This document shows positions 26,297 through 37,731 of a DNA stretch of 64,000 bases, piece by piece. The stretch spans positions 2,684,501-2,748,500 of the forward strand of contig NZ_CP013264.1 of assembly GCF_001456115.1 (NCBI RefSeq), written 5' to 3'. Each line of letters opens with the position of its first letter. The first letter of the stretch is position 1. Source of the stretch: Sphingobium baderi (lineage in GTDB: Bacteria > Pseudomonadota > Alphaproteobacteria > Sphingomonadales > Sphingomonadaceae). The position numbers were made by a program, and so were the translations under genes. Below the pieces are notes generated by a model. It did no database searches. It was not told the DNA's origin and was given only the letters and a program-made list of their open reading frames with translations.

Positions 26297-27238
26297 ATGA
26301 AACATCCGATGCGCCTTGCGTTGCTGACGGCTTGCGCGTTGCTCGCCGCCGCTCCCTCTCTTGCACAGGACAGCGAACGACCTTCGCTGATGCCGCCTGC
26401 GCCGCGTTATGTGATTCCCGAATCCGCGCTGAAAACCGTCCGCAATCCCAAGATGATCGAGGAGGAAACGGGCGGCCGCCTGGGCGTTGCGTTGGTCGAC
26501 AGTTCGGGCGCGCTCATCCTTGGCTTCAACCGTGACGATCGCTTCGCCATGTGCTCGACCTTCAAGGCGCCCTTGGCAGCCGCCATCCTGTTGGGCGCGG
26601 AAGGCGGCAAGTTCGGACTGGAAGGACAGGTGTCCCTCACGAAGGACGACCTTCTTTCCCATGCTCCGGTCGTGAAGCAGAATCTGAAACGCGGCCGCCT
26701 GTCGATGGAGGAACTGGCGGCGGCGGCCGTGGAAGTCAGCGACAACAGCGCCGCCAATCTGCTGCTGCCCATGATCGGTGGGCCAGAGGGGCTGACGGCC
26801 TTCTTCCGCGCCCATGGCGACAGCCTTTCGCGTCTCGACCGCAAGGAACCGGACCTCAATGAGAATGAAGCGGGCGATCCTCGCGACACGACCAGCCCGG
26901 CGGCGATGGCGGGACTGATGGCGCGCCTGCTGTTCAAGGACATGAAACCGGAAAGCGCCGAGAAACTGCGGAGCTGGCTCGACCAGAGCAAGACCGGCGA
27001 TCATCGGATAAAGGCGGGCCTGCCGGAAGGATGGACATCGGGCAGCAAGACCGGAAGCTGCGGCACGGCCTATAATGACGTGGCGCTCGTCAAATCGCCC
27101 ACGGGCGCGGAATATCTGCTGGCGATATACCTCGACCGTCCGACCGTGGATGAAGCGAAGGCCGAAGCCGCGATTGCCGAAACGGCTGCGTCCGCGCTGG
27201 ATTTCGTCGCGCAGGCCAAGCGCAGCGGGCCGGAATGA
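26297..27238 (+). CDS. Class A beta-lactamase with carbapenemase-type cysteine pair
   Basis: A 313-residue exported serine beta-lactamase. A signal peptide (about 1-23, ending LAQ) precedes the catalytic CSTFK (Ser87/Lys90; Ambler 70/73), SDN (148-150; Ambler 130-132), the omega loop RKEPDLNENEAGDPRDTTSP with Glu184 (Ambler 166), and KTGSCG (251-256; Ambler 234-239). Cys86 and Cys255 are Ambler 69 and 238, the disulfide pair of the KPC/SME/NMC-A carbapenemases, and Arg237 (Ambler 220) and Ser254 (Ambler 237) also match that group. The gene is last in the desulfurase-ferredoxin unit. I use the ATG at 26297; a GTG at 26285 is also possible. Activity is unproven. Confidence 0.92.
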   Translation: MKHPMRLALLTACALLAAAPSLAQDSERPSLMPPAPRYVIPESALKTVRNPKMIEEETGGRLGVALVDSSGALILGFNRDDRFAMCSTFKAPLAAAILLGAEGGKFGLEGQVSLTKDDLLSHAPVVKQNLKRGRLSMEELAAAAVEVSDNSAANLLLPMIGGPEGLTAFFRAHGDSLSRLDRKEPDLNENEAGDPRDTTSPAAMAGLMARLLFKDMKPESAEKLRSWLDQSKTGDHRIKAGLPEGWTSGSKTGSCGTAYNDVALVKSPTGAEYLLAIYLDRPTVDEAKAEAAIAETAASALDFVAQAKRSGPE

Positions 27239-27297
27239 CCGCGCCGCCTTCTTTCCACCCCTTGCCATACCCGGCGCACTTCGCCATATGCCGCGCC

Positions 27298-27386
27298 GGG
27301 AGTCGGGCGGACGTGATCGTCGCCAACCTGGTCAGGTCCTGACGGAAGCAGCCACAACGATTTCGTCACGGGTCGTTCCGGCTCCC
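27298..27386 (+). ncRNA. ffs: Signal recognition particle RNA (4.5S type)
   Basis: The conserved apical domain GCCAACCTGGTCAGGTCCTG with GGAAGCAGCCACAACG is present near 27331-27370. It sits in a long hairpin whose outer stem is GGGAGTCGG / CCGGCTCCC. Location just upstream of dnaX is common in alphaproteobacteria. The true ends may extend a few bases. Confidence 0.95.
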
Positions 27387-27471
27387 ACCCTCCTCCATGG
27401 TCGTGCGATCATAATCCCAAGAGGCTTTTGCGGCTTCGACAGTATCGTTCCAAGCCGCTAGATTGCGCCCC

Positions 27472-29073
27472 ATGTCCGATTCCCCCCAGCCCTATCGCGT
27501 TCTTGCGCGCAAATACCGCCCGCGCAGTTTCCATGAGCTGATCGGGCAGGACGCCATGGTTCAGACGCTAGGCAACGCCATCAAGCGTGGGCGACTGGCT
27601 CATGCCTTCCTGATGACGGGCGTGCGCGGGGTGGGCAAGACGTCGACCGCGCGCCTCATCGCCAAGGCGCTGAACTGCATCGGCCCGGACGGGCAGGGCG
27701 GTCCCACCATCGATCCCTGCGGCGTCTGCGAACCCTGCAAGGCGATTGCCGAAGGGCGCCACATCGACGTCATCGAAATGGACGCCGCCAGCCATACCGG
27801 CGTCGACGACGTGCGCGAGATCATCGAGGCCGTGCGTTATTCCGCCGTCTCCGCGCGCTACAAGGTCTACATCATCGACGAAGTCCACATGCTCTCGAAG
27901 AACGCGTTCAACGCGCTCCTCAAGACGCTGGAGGAACCGCCGGCCCATGTGAAATTCCTCTTCGCCACGACCGAAGTGAACAAGGTGCCGGTGACGGTCC
28001 TCTCGCGCTGCCAGCGGTTCGACCTGCGCCGCATTCCGGCCGATCTGCTCGCCAGCCACTTCACCCATGTGGTGGAGGCGGAAGAAGTCGCGGCCGAACC
28101 CGATGCGCTGGCTCTGATCGCGCAGGCGGCGGAAGGCTCCGCCCGCGATGGCCTGTCGATCCTGGATCAAGCCATAGCCCACGCCGAAATGGGTGATGGC
28201 GCACCGCTCGTCACCGCCGCGCAGGTGCGCGAGATGTTGGGCCTTTCCGATCGCGGCTCCGTGCGCCGCCTTCTGGGCCTTTTGCTGGAGGGGGAAACCG
28301 CGCCGCTGCTCGCTGCCGCCCGCGATCAATATGCTCTGGGTGTCGAGCCGCTCTCGCTCATGCGCGGACTGCTGGAACTGGTCCACGCCGTCACGTTGGT
28401 CAAGGCGGGGCGCGACATCGCCAGCCCCGGCCAGTCTGTCGAGGAACGGGAAGCCATTGCCGAATGGGCCTCGCAACTCGGTTTCGCGCCGCTCCATCGC
28501 CTGTGGCAGCTTCTGCTCAAAGGGCATGACGAGGTGGCAAGCGCCATCCTCCCCATCGAAAGCTGCGAAATGGCATTGCTGCGCGTGATGCACGCCGCCA
28601 CGATGCCGGACCCCGGCGAAATCGCGCGGATGTTGCGCGAGGGTGGGCCGGTGGCGACCAACGGGCCCGCCGCATCCCTGGAATCCTCATCCGGTTCTTC
28701 GACAAAGCTACCCGCCAGCTTCGACGATCTGATCGAAGCCTTCTGGCAGCACGGCAAAGGTCAGTTGGCGCAAGAGCTTCACGATTGCGTCGGCCTTGTC
28801 CGTTATGCCGCGCCCGAACTCGACTACAAGGCCACGCCAGCCCTCTCATCCGACTTCACCGCCCGCCTGACGCCCGCCTTGCGCGAAGTCACGGGCGTCG
28901 CATGGCGTGTCGCGCAAAGCGATGGACCGGCTGCACCCACCTTGCTGGAGCAGGAACAACGCAAGGCGGCGGAAGAACGCGCCGTCATTCTGGAAACCCC
29001 GGTGGTAAAGGCCGCAATGGCGGCCTTCCCCGATGCCGAGCTGGATGAAAAGCTCGAACAATGGAGTGCATGA
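27472..29073 (+). CDS. dnaX: DNA polymerase III subunits gamma/tau
   Basis: A 533-residue clamp-loader subunit. The AAA+ part is at the front: YRVLARKYRPRSFHELIGQD, Walker A GVRGVGKTSTARL, the zinc module CIGPDGQ...CGVCEPC, Walker B YIIDEVHMLS, and the sensor-1 FATTEVNKVPVTVLSRCQ. The C-terminal part (after about 370) is less conserved, as in tau. The ATG at 27472 gives MSDSPQPYRVLARKYRP; a TTG three codons earlier is less likely. ybaB follows after 3 bases, a very common pairing. Confidence 0.96.
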   Translation: MSDSPQPYRVLARKYRPRSFHELIGQDAMVQTLGNAIKRGRLAHAFLMTGVRGVGKTSTARLIAKALNCIGPDGQGGPTIDPCGVCEPCKAIAEGRHIDVIEMDAASHTGVDDVREIIEAVRYSAVSARYKVYIIDEVHMLSKNAFNALLKTLEEPPAHVKFLFATTEVNKVPVTVLSRCQRFDLRRIPADLLASHFTHVVEAEEVAAEPDALALIAQAAEGSARDGLSILDQAIAHAEMGDGAPLVTAAQVREMLGLSDRGSVRRLLGLLLEGETAPLLAAARDQYALGVEPLSLMRGLLELVHAVTLVKAGRDIASPGQSVEEREAIAEWASQLGFAPLHRLWQLLLKGHDEVASAILPIESCEMALLRVMHAATMPDPGEIARMLREGGPVATNGPAASLESSSGSSTKLPASFDDLIEAFWQHGKGQLAQELHDCVGLVRYAAPELDYKATPALSSDFTARLTPALREVTGVAWRVAQSDGPAAPTLLEQEQRKAAEERAVILETPVVKAAMAAFPDAELDEKLEQWSA

Positions 29074-29076
29074 GGC

Positions 29077-29400
29077 ATGAAGGATCTCAACGAAATATTG
29101 GGCATGGCCAATCGCGTGCAGGAAGAATTGCAGCGCGCGCAGGAAAATCTCGACAAGATTGAGGTAGAAGGCGCGGCGGGCGGCGGCCTGGTCAAGGTGC
29201 GCGCATCCGCCAAAGGCCGCATTGTCGGCGTGTCGATCGACGAAAGCCTGCTTTCCCCCTCCGAAAAGCAGATGCTTGAGGATCTCGTCACGGCCGCCTT
29301 CAACGACGCGCGCAAGAAGGCGGACGAGGTCAGCTCTTCTGAAATGGCGAAGATGACCAGCGGCCTTTCGCTTCCTCCGGGTTTCAAACTACCGTTTTGA
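29077..29400 (+). CDS. YbaB/EbfC-family nucleoid-associated protein
   Basis: A 107-residue DNA-binding protein with MANRVQEELQRAQENLDKIE at the N terminus, the VEGAAGGGLVKVRASAKGRI strand region and a helical C terminus ending in LPPGFKLPF. It is usually co-transcribed with dnaX, as here (3-base gap), and often with recR, which is not present in this window. Confidence 0.93.
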   Translation: MKDLNEILGMANRVQEELQRAQENLDKIEVEGAAGGGLVKVRASAKGRIVGVSIDESLLSPSEKQMLEDLVTAAFNDARKKADEVSSSEMAKMTSGLSLPPGFKLPF

Positions 29401-29455
29401 AACGAAAACGATGGTCCCTGTTCGACGTTAACTATGTTGTCCCCATCAGGGGCGA

Positions 29456-29481
29456 TTGATTGGTGCGATAGTCGTCCCCAT
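29456..29481 (+). promoter_or_regulatory. Possible heat-shock (sigma-32 type) promoter of lon
   Basis: TTGATT at 29456-29461 and CCCCAT at 29476-29481 stand 14 bases apart, about 50 bases ahead of the lon ATG. CCCCAT is the hallmark -10 of sigma-32 promoters, and lon is a heat-shock gene in many proteobacteria. A second CCCCAT occurs nearby at 29441-29446. Prediction by eye only. Confidence 0.5.
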
Positions 29482-29530
29482 AAAGACGATGAATCGCATA
29501 TGGATCTGGAAAGCAGATCCCGGAGAATGA

Positions 29531-31927
<2,397 letters not shown>

Positions 31928-32121
31928 CAGGGGCATTCAAGGGGAATTGGCGGCAATGGGCACTGATTTTTATGCTTTTTTGTCCTGAAATGGGCAAAAA
32001 TGCGGCGAACCAGAGTAGTTTGTCGCTTTCCCTTTGACAGGCGCTGAAAGCTGGGCCTTATTGCCGCGCCATACGCCGCGATTCCTAAGTCACCAAACAG
32101 CTATAAGGGGGTTCCCAAGGC

Positions 32122-32394
32122 ATGAACAAGCAGGATCTTATCAGTGCGGTTGCCGAAAGCAGCGGTCTTAGCAAGAACGACGCCAGCAAGGCTGTCGAAG
32201 GCGTATTTGATGCTATCACAGGTGCACTGAAGAAGGGCGACGAAGTGCGCCTGGTCGGCTTTGGCACTTTTTCCGTTTCGCAACGCAAGGCTTCGACCGG
32301 CCGTAATCCGCGCACTGGCGAGACCATGACCATCAAGGCATCTGCTCAGCCCAAGTTCAAGGCGGGCAAGGGCCTGAAGGACGCGGTCAACTGA
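32122..32394 (+). CDS. HU-family nucleoid protein
   Basis: A 90-residue DNA-bending protein of the HU/IHF family: MNKQDLISAVAESSGLSKND, the conserved GFGTFSVSQRKASTGRNPRTG arm and KFKAGKGLKDAVN at the C terminus. It lies downstream of lon, the typical hupB position. The sequence resembles HU more than IHF. A possible terminator lies about 130 bases downstream. Confidence 0.96.
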   Translation: MNKQDLISAVAESSGLSKNDASKAVEGVFDAITGALKKGDEVRLVGFGTFSVSQRKASTGRNPRTGETMTIKASAQPKFKAGKGLKDAVN

Positions 32395-32521
32395 CGATCG
32401 GGGCGTTTCCCTTGGGAAGCGTCCAAGTCTTATATATTGCCGGCGTCGCGGTCGGAAGCATTTCAGGAGAGTGAGTTCGCGCCCGAATTTCCGGATGCGA
32501 ACATATGCCGAAAGTGGAAAG

Positions 32522-32551
32522 GGGAGGGGCATGATGCCGGCCTCCCTTTTC
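32522..32551 (+). terminator. Probable Rho-independent terminator downstream of the HU gene
   Basis: GGGAGG with GGCAT / ATGCC inside and CCTCCC outside form a two-part hairpin, followed directly by TTTTCTTTC. It lies about 130 bases after the HU stop, so the HU mRNA has a long 3' untranslated region, or the hairpin ends a separate small transcript. Confidence 0.7.
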
Positions 32552-32633
32552 TTTCATCCAGGCGGATTTGTTCGCTTGACGAGGGGGAATGGGCCGCATA
32601 TGTGCCGCTCTCTCGACGCCGTAAGGCGCTGTG

Positions 32634-32710
32634 GCGATCGTAGCTCAGTTGGTTAGAGCGCCGGTTTGTGGTACCGGAGGTCGCGGGTTCGGATCCCGTC
32701 GATCGCCCCA
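32634..32710 (+). tRNA. tRNA-His (anticodon GTG)
   Basis: Cloverleaf with U8 in TAGCTCAG, anticodon loop TTTGTGG, T-arm GGTTCGGATCC and encoded CCA at 32708-32710. The discriminator base is C73, and an extra G at 32633 pairs with it, the G-1 feature specific to tRNA-His. hisI begins 65 bases downstream on the same strand. Confidence 0.97.
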
Positions 32711-32775
32711 TTTTCTCCCGGACTCCTGTGATAAGGGACTTCGCATCCGGCGCTCCGCCTCTTATAGCGCAACGC

Positions 32776-33147
32776 ATGGACGATGCGCGCGACAAGGGCC
32801 TGACCCTCAATCCCAAATATGACGATAACGGCCTCATCACGGCGGTGGTGACGGATGTGGCCACAGGCGATGTGCTCATGGTCGCGCACATGAACGCGCA
32901 GGCTCTGGCGCTCACCATCGAAACGGGCCTGGCCCATTTCTGGTCCCGCAGCCGCCAGTCGCTATGGAAGAAGGGGGAAACGTCCGGCAACATGTTGCAG
33001 GTCTGCGATCTCCGCATCGACTGCGATCAGGACGCGGTATGGATCAAGGCCACGCCCGCCGGTCCCACCTGCCATACAGGCGCGCGCACCTGCTTTTTCC
33101 GCCGCATAAGCGCGGAGGGGCTCAGCAGGGTCGATGCGGCGGACTAG
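32776..33147 (+). CDS. hisI: Phosphoribosyl-AMP cyclohydrolase
   Basis: A 123-residue enzyme of histidine synthesis that opens the purine ring of phosphoribosyl-AMP. Diagnostic: [39 protein letters not shown], the metal-binding [12 protein letters not shown], and [16 protein letters not shown] with zinc cysteines. No HisE domain is fused. The open frame runs back into the tRNA-His gene, so I use the ATG at 32776. It overlaps the next lipoprotein gene by 14 bases. Confidence 0.95.
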   Translation: MDDARDKGLTLNPKYDDNGLITAVVTDVATGDVLMVAHMNAQALALTIETGLAHFWSRSRQSLWKKGETSGNMLQVCDLRIDCDQDAVWIKATPAGPTCHTGARTCFFRRISAEGLSRVDAAD

Positions 33148-33667
33148 CCTGATCCTGCTACTCTTGCTGGCGGCCTGCCAGCAGGCGGCTGGACCGGATC
33201 AGGCGGGGGGCGGAGCGGACACTCCTTCCGCCTCTGGTCTGGAACGGGCTGCCATCGAATCCGGGGTCGTCGCCGATGTCGGCAAGATATCCCCCGTCGG
33301 CCTGTTTCAACAGCGGCATGAAGCGGGGCGCGACATGCTCTGCATTGTGCCAGGCCGCAACGGAACCCTGCATTTCGGGCTGGAGGCCATTTTCGGCGCC
33401 GAACAGAGCTGCCACGGACAGGGCGCGGCCCGCAGGGCGGGCGACAAGCTGGTCCTCAGCTTCGGCGGGCGCGACCAATGCATCATCGTGGCGCAATATG
33501 ATGGCGATCAGATCGCCTTGCCGGGCGTCGTCGACATGAAATGCGCCGACCTTTGCGAGGGTCGCGGCTCGCTGGAAGGCGTGAGCTTTCCCCGGATAGC
33601 AGGACAGGCTGGGCCCGCCTTTGCTGCCCGGGACCGCGCGGGCGAATCGCTCTGCGCGCCGGACTGA
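33134..33667 (+). CDS. Hypothetical lipoprotein
   Basis: A 177-residue protein with a lipoprotein signal: [17 protein letters not shown], lipobox L-A-A-C with Cys15. The mature part starts with a Gly/Pro/Asp-rich linker and contains four further cysteines ([23 protein letters not shown], then the close pair [10 protein letters not shown]), suggesting disulfides in the periplasm. I do not recognise a family. Its start overlaps the end of hisI, so it is probably translated from the same message. Confidence 0.75.
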   Translation: MRRTSLILLLLLAACQQAAGPDQAGGGADTPSASGLERAAIESGVVADVGKISPVGLFQQRHEAGRDMLCIVPGRNGTLHFGLEAIFGAEQSCHGQGAARRAGDKLVLSFGGRDQCIIVAQYDGDQIALPGVVDMKCADLCEGRGSLEGVSFPRIAGQAGPAFAARDRAGESLCAPD

Positions 33668-33688
33668 GCGAAGCCTGTTCCGAAAGCG

Positions 33689-34381
33689 TCAGGCCGGGTC
33701 GGCGTGGCTGGTGTCCAGCATCCGTCCGTTGGTGATGATCGCCATGTCGCCTAATTTAGTCGCTCCGAACAGCTTCTTCGCAAAGGGCGTGGGGACGCCG
33801 ATGCAGCCATGGGTCGCATTGCCCCACTGCACGTCGCTGCCGTGGATCGCCACTCCGTCATTGGTGAGCCGCAGCATATAGGGCATCGGCGCGTCATAGA
33901 GGTTCGACACATGGTCCGCGTCTTTTTCCGTGATTGGAAAGGCGCCGAGCGGGCTGGGCTTGTCATCCGCGCCGTAAAGAATGACCGCCGCCCCGATTTC
34001 ATAGCCGCCGCGGAACACGGACAGGGTCTGCGCCTTGAGGTCGATAGTGATGATGACCGGGCCGGTGGTCGGCGCGCCGCTTTCGTCCCAGACATAATCG
34101 CCATGTCGGAAAGGCCCGTCGATCTTGAGCACGCGCTTCACGACAAGTGCATGGGGATCGACGGTCATCGGCTGGGATCGTGAGCGTTCGGCGGGTTTCG
34201 TTCCGGCAAGGGCGACGGCAGCCGTCTTCTTTTCTTCGGGCGAGACTTCCGCCGTCTTTCCCTCAGTCGCCGCCGGACGGTCGATTTTGCTCGCGACCAG
34301 CAGGCCCGCAGCGCCCAATCCGGCCCCGATCGCCAGCTTCGGCCCGAAGCCCTTCACCAGTCCCGTCAGGAAACCTGCCAT
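33689..34381 (-). CDS. L,D-transpeptidase (YkuD family), membrane-anchored
   Basis: A 230-residue peptidoglycan cross-linking or lipoprotein-linking enzyme. The N terminus is a single hydrophobic segment (GFGPKLAIGAGLGAAGLLVA), acting as uncleaved anchor or signal. A variable linker follows. The YkuD domain has the catalytic motif IHGSDVQWGNATHGCIGVP, with the nucleophilic Cys in T-H-G-C; the family usually has S-H-G-C. ITIDLKAQTLSVFRGG is the first strand of the domain. It stands alone and converges on the hisI-lipoprotein pair. Confidence 0.88.
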   Translation of the reverse strand: MAGFLTGLVKGFGPKLAIGAGLGAAGLLVASKIDRPAATEGKTAEVSPEEKKTAAVALAGTKPAERSRSQPMTVDPHALVVKRVLKIDGPFRHGDYVWDESGAPTTGPVIITIDLKAQTLSVFRGGYEIGAAVILYGADDKPSPLGAFPITEKDADHVSNLYDAPMPYMLRLTNDGVAIHGSDVQWGNATHGCIGVPTPFAKKLFGATKLGDMAIITNGRMLDTSHADPA

Positions 34382-34440
34382 GATCCGCTAACCCGTTCCA
34401 TTCCGTTGCCGCGCTGTAATGTGACGGGAAAAGGTTAAGG

Positions 34441-36708
34441 TCAGCCTTCCCGCGCTACTTCCGCCGCCGCAATGGCGGTCAGGTTCAATATCCCGCGTGA
34501 GGTGACGCCCGGCGTCAACACATGGATCGGCTGGGAAAGGCCCATCAGCATCGGTCCCACCGTGGGCGAACTGGAAGAGGCCGACAGCGCCGTCAGCGCG
34601 ATGTTCGCCGAATCCAGGTTGGGCATGACCAGCAGGTTCGCTGGCCCTTCGAACCGCGAATCGGGGACCAGCCGGTCGCGCAACGCCTGACTGAGCGCCG
34701 CATCCGCATGCATTTCGCCATCCACGGCCAGATCGGGCGCGGCTTCACGCACCAGCTTCAGTGCCGCCCGCATCTTGCGCGCACTGGGGCTGTGCGAAGC
34801 CCCAAAATTGGAATGAGAGAGCAACGCCACCCGCGGTTTCAATCCGAAATAGCGCAGCTCCGTCGCCGCCAGCAACGTCATCTCTGCGATCTGCTCCGGC
34901 GTCGGATCGGGCACCATATGGCTGTCCGTGATGAACAGCGCGCCCGCGTCCAGGATAAGCCCTGACAGCGCATAGGCGCGCCCATAGCCCGGCTCCCGGT
35001 CGATGATCCGCAGCACATGCTCGACCTGTCCCCAATATTCCGAATTGCCGCCGACCAATGCCGCGTCGACCTTGCCCAGTCGCAGCAGCATGGCCGCGGT
35101 CACGGTTGGCCGACGATAGACATGGCGTAAAATCTCGGCGGCTGGCACTCCCTTACGCGCCGCTATCGTGCGATAGCCATCGACCAGTTCCTGCATGACG
35201 CCATGGTCGGTTTCCGGGTCGATCACTTCGACATCCCGGTCCAGTTCGAAACGCAGGCCCAGGTCGGGCAGCTTCTGTTCCAATATCCGCCGGCGCGCAA
35301 CGATGACGGGGCGCACGATCCCTTCGTCCAGTGCGTCCTGAATGGCGCGCAGCACGCGCGCATCCTCGCCTTCGCCATAGACAATGCGCCGATGCGTGCC
35401 CCGTGCCGCCTCGAACACCGGCAGCATGAGCTGGCCCGAGCGCGTATTCTGGCGGGCCAGCGCGCGCCGATATTCGTCGATATCCAGCGTCCGCTTCGCC
35501 ACGCCGCTATCCATCGCCGCCCTGGCGACGGCCGGCGCAATTTCCGCGATCAGGCGCGGGTCGAATGGGGTGGGAATGATATATTCCGGCCCGAACACCA
35601 GTTTACGCCCGCCATAGGCCTGCGCCACGTCGTCATGCGCGGGTAGGCGAGCAAGGGCTGCGATGGCTTCGGCAGCCGCCGCCTTCATCGCCTCGTTAAT
35701 CTGCGTCGCGCCAGCGTCCAGCGCCCCCCGGAAGATATAGGGGAAGCACAGGACATTATTGACCTGATTGGGAAAGTCCGACCGCCCCGTCGCGACGATG
35801 GCGTCGGGCCGGGCCGCCCGCGCCACGTCCGGCAGGATTTCCGGCTCCGGATTGGCGAGCGCGAAGATCAACGGGCTATCCGCCAGCAAAGGCAGCCATT
35901 CCGGCTTCAACACGCCCGGCGCCGACAGGCCCAGAAAGATGTTCGCCCCCGGCAGCACTTCCGGCAGGGTCCGCGCATTGGTGACGCGGGCATAGCGCGC
36001 CATATTGGGCAACATGCCTTCGCGCCCGGAATGGATCACGCCGTCCTTGTCGGTCATCGTCACATGCTCGACCGGCAGGCCCATGGACACCAGCAGGTCG
36101 ACGCAGGCCAGCGCCGCCGCGCCCGCGCCCGACGTTACCAGCCGCGCTTCGGCCAGCGTCTTGCCCTGCAGGACCAGCGCATTGCGGACCGCCGCCGCCA
36201 CGACGATGGCCGTGCCGTGCTGATCGTCGTGAAAGACCGGGATGTTCATCCGTTCCTTCAACCGCGCTTCGATGGCGAAGCATTCCGGGGCCTTTATGTC
36301 CTCCAGATTGATGCCGCCGAAGGTCGGTTCCAGCAGCGCCACCGCTTCGACGAACTTGTCCGGGTCGGTCGTGTCCACCTCTATGTCGAACACGTCGATA
36401 TCGGCGAACTTCTTGAAGAGGACGGCCTTGCCTTCCATCACCGGCTTGGACGCCAGCGCGCCTATGGCGCCCAGCCCCAGCACCGCCGTCCCGTTGGAGA
36501 TCACCGCGACCAGATTGCCGCGCGCCGTATAGTCCAGCGCCTTGTCCGGGTCCGCCGCGATCTCCATGCAGGGCGCGGCCACGCCCGGCGAATAGGCCAG
36601 CGCCAGATCGCGCTGGTTGACCATGCGCTTGGTCGGTTCGATGCGAAGCTTGCCCGGTTGGGGAAAGCGGTGGTAGTCGAGCGCGGCGCGGCGTGTATTG
36701 TCGTCCAT
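34441..36708 (-). CDS. maeB: NADP-dependent malic enzyme with C-terminal phosphotransacetylase-like domain
   Basis: A 755-residue MaeB-type protein that decarboxylates malate to pyruvate. The malic part (about 1-425) has [43 protein letters not shown] (split here by normal family spacing), [12 protein letters not shown] and [14 protein letters not shown] for the dinucleotide. The C-terminal part (about 430-755) is a phosphotransacetylase-like regulatory domain, with [14 protein letters not shown] near the end. The frame extends to 36798, but the family start is [20 protein letters not shown] at 36708. It ends 10 bases after the LysR gene on the same strand. Confidence 0.95.
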   Translation of the reverse strand: MDDNTRRAALDYHRFPQPGKLRIEPTKRMVNQRDLALAYSPGVAAPCMEIAADPDKALDYTARGNLVAVISNGTAVLGLGAIGALASKPVMEGKAVLFKKFADIDVFDIEVDTTDPDKFVEAVALLEPTFGGINLEDIKAPECFAIEARLKERMNIPVFHDDQHGTAIVVAAAVRNALVLQGKTLAEARLVTSGAGAAALACVDLLVSMGLPVEHVTMTDKDGVIHSGREGMLPNMARYARVTNARTLPEVLPGANIFLGLSAPGVLKPEWLPLLADSPLIFALANPEPEILPDVARAARPDAIVATGRSDFPNQVNNVLCFPYIFRGALDAGATQINEAMKAAAAEAIAALARLPAHDDVAQAYGGRKLVFGPEYIIPTPFDPRLIAEIAPAVARAAMDSGVAKRTLDIDEYRRALARQNTRSGQLMLPVFEAARGTHRRIVYGEGEDARVLRAIQDALDEGIVRPVIVARRRILEQKLPDLGLRFELDRDVEVIDPETDHGVMQELVDGYRTIAARKGVPAAEILRHVYRRPTVTAAMLLRLGKVDAALVGGNSEYWGQVEHVLRIIDREPGYGRAYALSGLILDAGALFITDSHMVPDPTPEQIAEMTLLAATELRYFGLKPRVALLSHSNFGASHSPSARKMRAALKLVREAAPDLAVDGEMHADAALSQALRDRLVPDSRFEGPANLLVMPNLDSANIALTALSASSSSPTVGPMLMGLSQPIHVLTPGVTSRGILNLTAIAAAEVAREG

Positions 36709-36718
36709 GGGGGGAGCC

Positions 36719-37642
36719 TTAGAAGTCCTGCGCCGCCGGGGCAATGGCCGTCCCCTCCCACGGCGGCGTCGGCTGATATAATCCCGCCAGAAAATCAATG
36801 AAGGCGCTCAAGGCCAGCGGTGGATTGGGCTGCGGCAGGTGAACCGCGAACAGGCCGACGTCCGCCGATCCTTCCCATGCGGGCAAGATTTGCCGCACCT
36901 GTCCCAGCGCCAGCGCCTCGCTGATGTCCCAGAGCGAACGCAGCGCGATCCCCGTGCCCGCGATCGCCAGTTCACGCACGACCTCGCTGCTGTTGGTGGG
37001 GACATGGCTCACTCCGCCCACGCTGATGGCGCCGTCTGGGCCGGTCAGCCGCCATGGCAACTGCCCCTCCGCTGCCAGCAGCCTGTGTTTTTTGAGGTCC
37101 GCTATGTCCTGCGGAGCGCCGAACCGCTCCAGATAGGCGGGCGCGGCGCACAATATCCGCCTGTTGGTCGCGAGCCGCCTTGCCACGAGGCCCTGTCCCG
37201 GATCGACGGTGATGCGTATGGCAAGATCGGCCCGCGTGGCAAGCAGGTCGGCATAGTCATCCGACAGGTCGATATGCAGCGTAACGCGGGGATGTGCATC
37301 CATGAACCGCCCCAGATGCGGCGCGATATGCATCCGCCCGAAGGATGTGGGCGCGGTGATCCGTATCGTCCCCGAAGCTTCCTCACAGGCGCCCGACACG
37401 CGCCTTTCCGCTGCGTCCAGCGCCGTCATTATCTCCCGCAGGTCGTCATGCAGTCGCTCGCCCGCGGGCGTCAGCGCCAGCCTTCGCGTCGTGCGATGGA
37501 TCAGCCGCGCGCCCAGCCTTTCCTCCAGCCGCACCAGCCGCTTCGACACCATGGCGGGCGAAATGCGGAGCCGCCGCCCCGCCGCCGCCAGCCCGCCTTC
37601 GTCCATGATCGCGGCGAAGAGGTCGTAATCCGGGTCCATCAT
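36719..37642 (-). CDS. LysR-family transcriptional regulator divergent from malate synthase
   Basis: A 307-residue regulator with an N-terminal winged helix-turn-helix (DLFAAIMDEGGLAAAGRRLR, then ISPAMVSKRLVRLEERLG) and an effector-binding domain (about 90-300). It is transcribed away from glcB with 89 bases between starts, and a 28-base dyad lies in that gap, so control of glcB and of itself is likely. It is followed by maeB on its own strand after 10 bases, so it may also head a regulator-maeB transcript. The effector is unknown. Confidence 0.9.
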   Translation of the reverse strand: MMDPDYDLFAAIMDEGGLAAAGRRLRISPAMVSKRLVRLEERLGARLIHRTTRRLALTPAGERLHDDLREIMTALDAAERRVSGACEEASGTIRITAPTSFGRMHIAPHLGRFMDAHPRVTLHIDLSDDYADLLATRADLAIRITVDPGQGLVARRLATNRRILCAAPAYLERFGAPQDIADLKKHRLLAAEGQLPWRLTGPDGAISVGGVSHVPTNSSEVVRELAIAGTGIALRSLWDISEALALGQVRQILPAWEGSADVGLFAVHLPQPNPPLALSAFIDFLAGLYQPTPPWEGTAIAPAAQDF

Positions 37643-37653
37643 AATTTCACCAC

Positions 37654-37695
37654 AGGAAATTCTGAATTTATATAATATCCTCTACTGCGTATAAT
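37654..37695. promoter_or_regulatory. Dyad operator and -10 element in the lysR-glcB gap
   Basis: AGGAAATTCT (37654-37663) and its near mirror AATATCCT (ending 37681) make an imperfect 28-base dyad of the size LysR proteins bind. Downstream, TATAAT at 37690-37695 is a consensus -10 for glcB, 36 bases before its ATG. An AAGGAG ribosome site precedes the ATG. Confidence 0.55.
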
Positions 37696-37731
37696 GCCGA
37701 CCGTCTATGCTCCGCCGCAAAGGAGCATCGC

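Noticed and set aside
25008..26366. 452-codon minus-strand open frame
   Set aside because: Antisense to the second cysteine desulfurase and ferredoxin genes, both of which have clear catalytic motifs on the plus strand.
32399..32424. GCGTTTCCC-TT-GGGAAGCG hairpin right after the HU stop as its terminator
   Set aside because: It is short, and what follows is AAGTCTTATAT rather than a T run; the hairpin at 32522-32551 is a better terminator.
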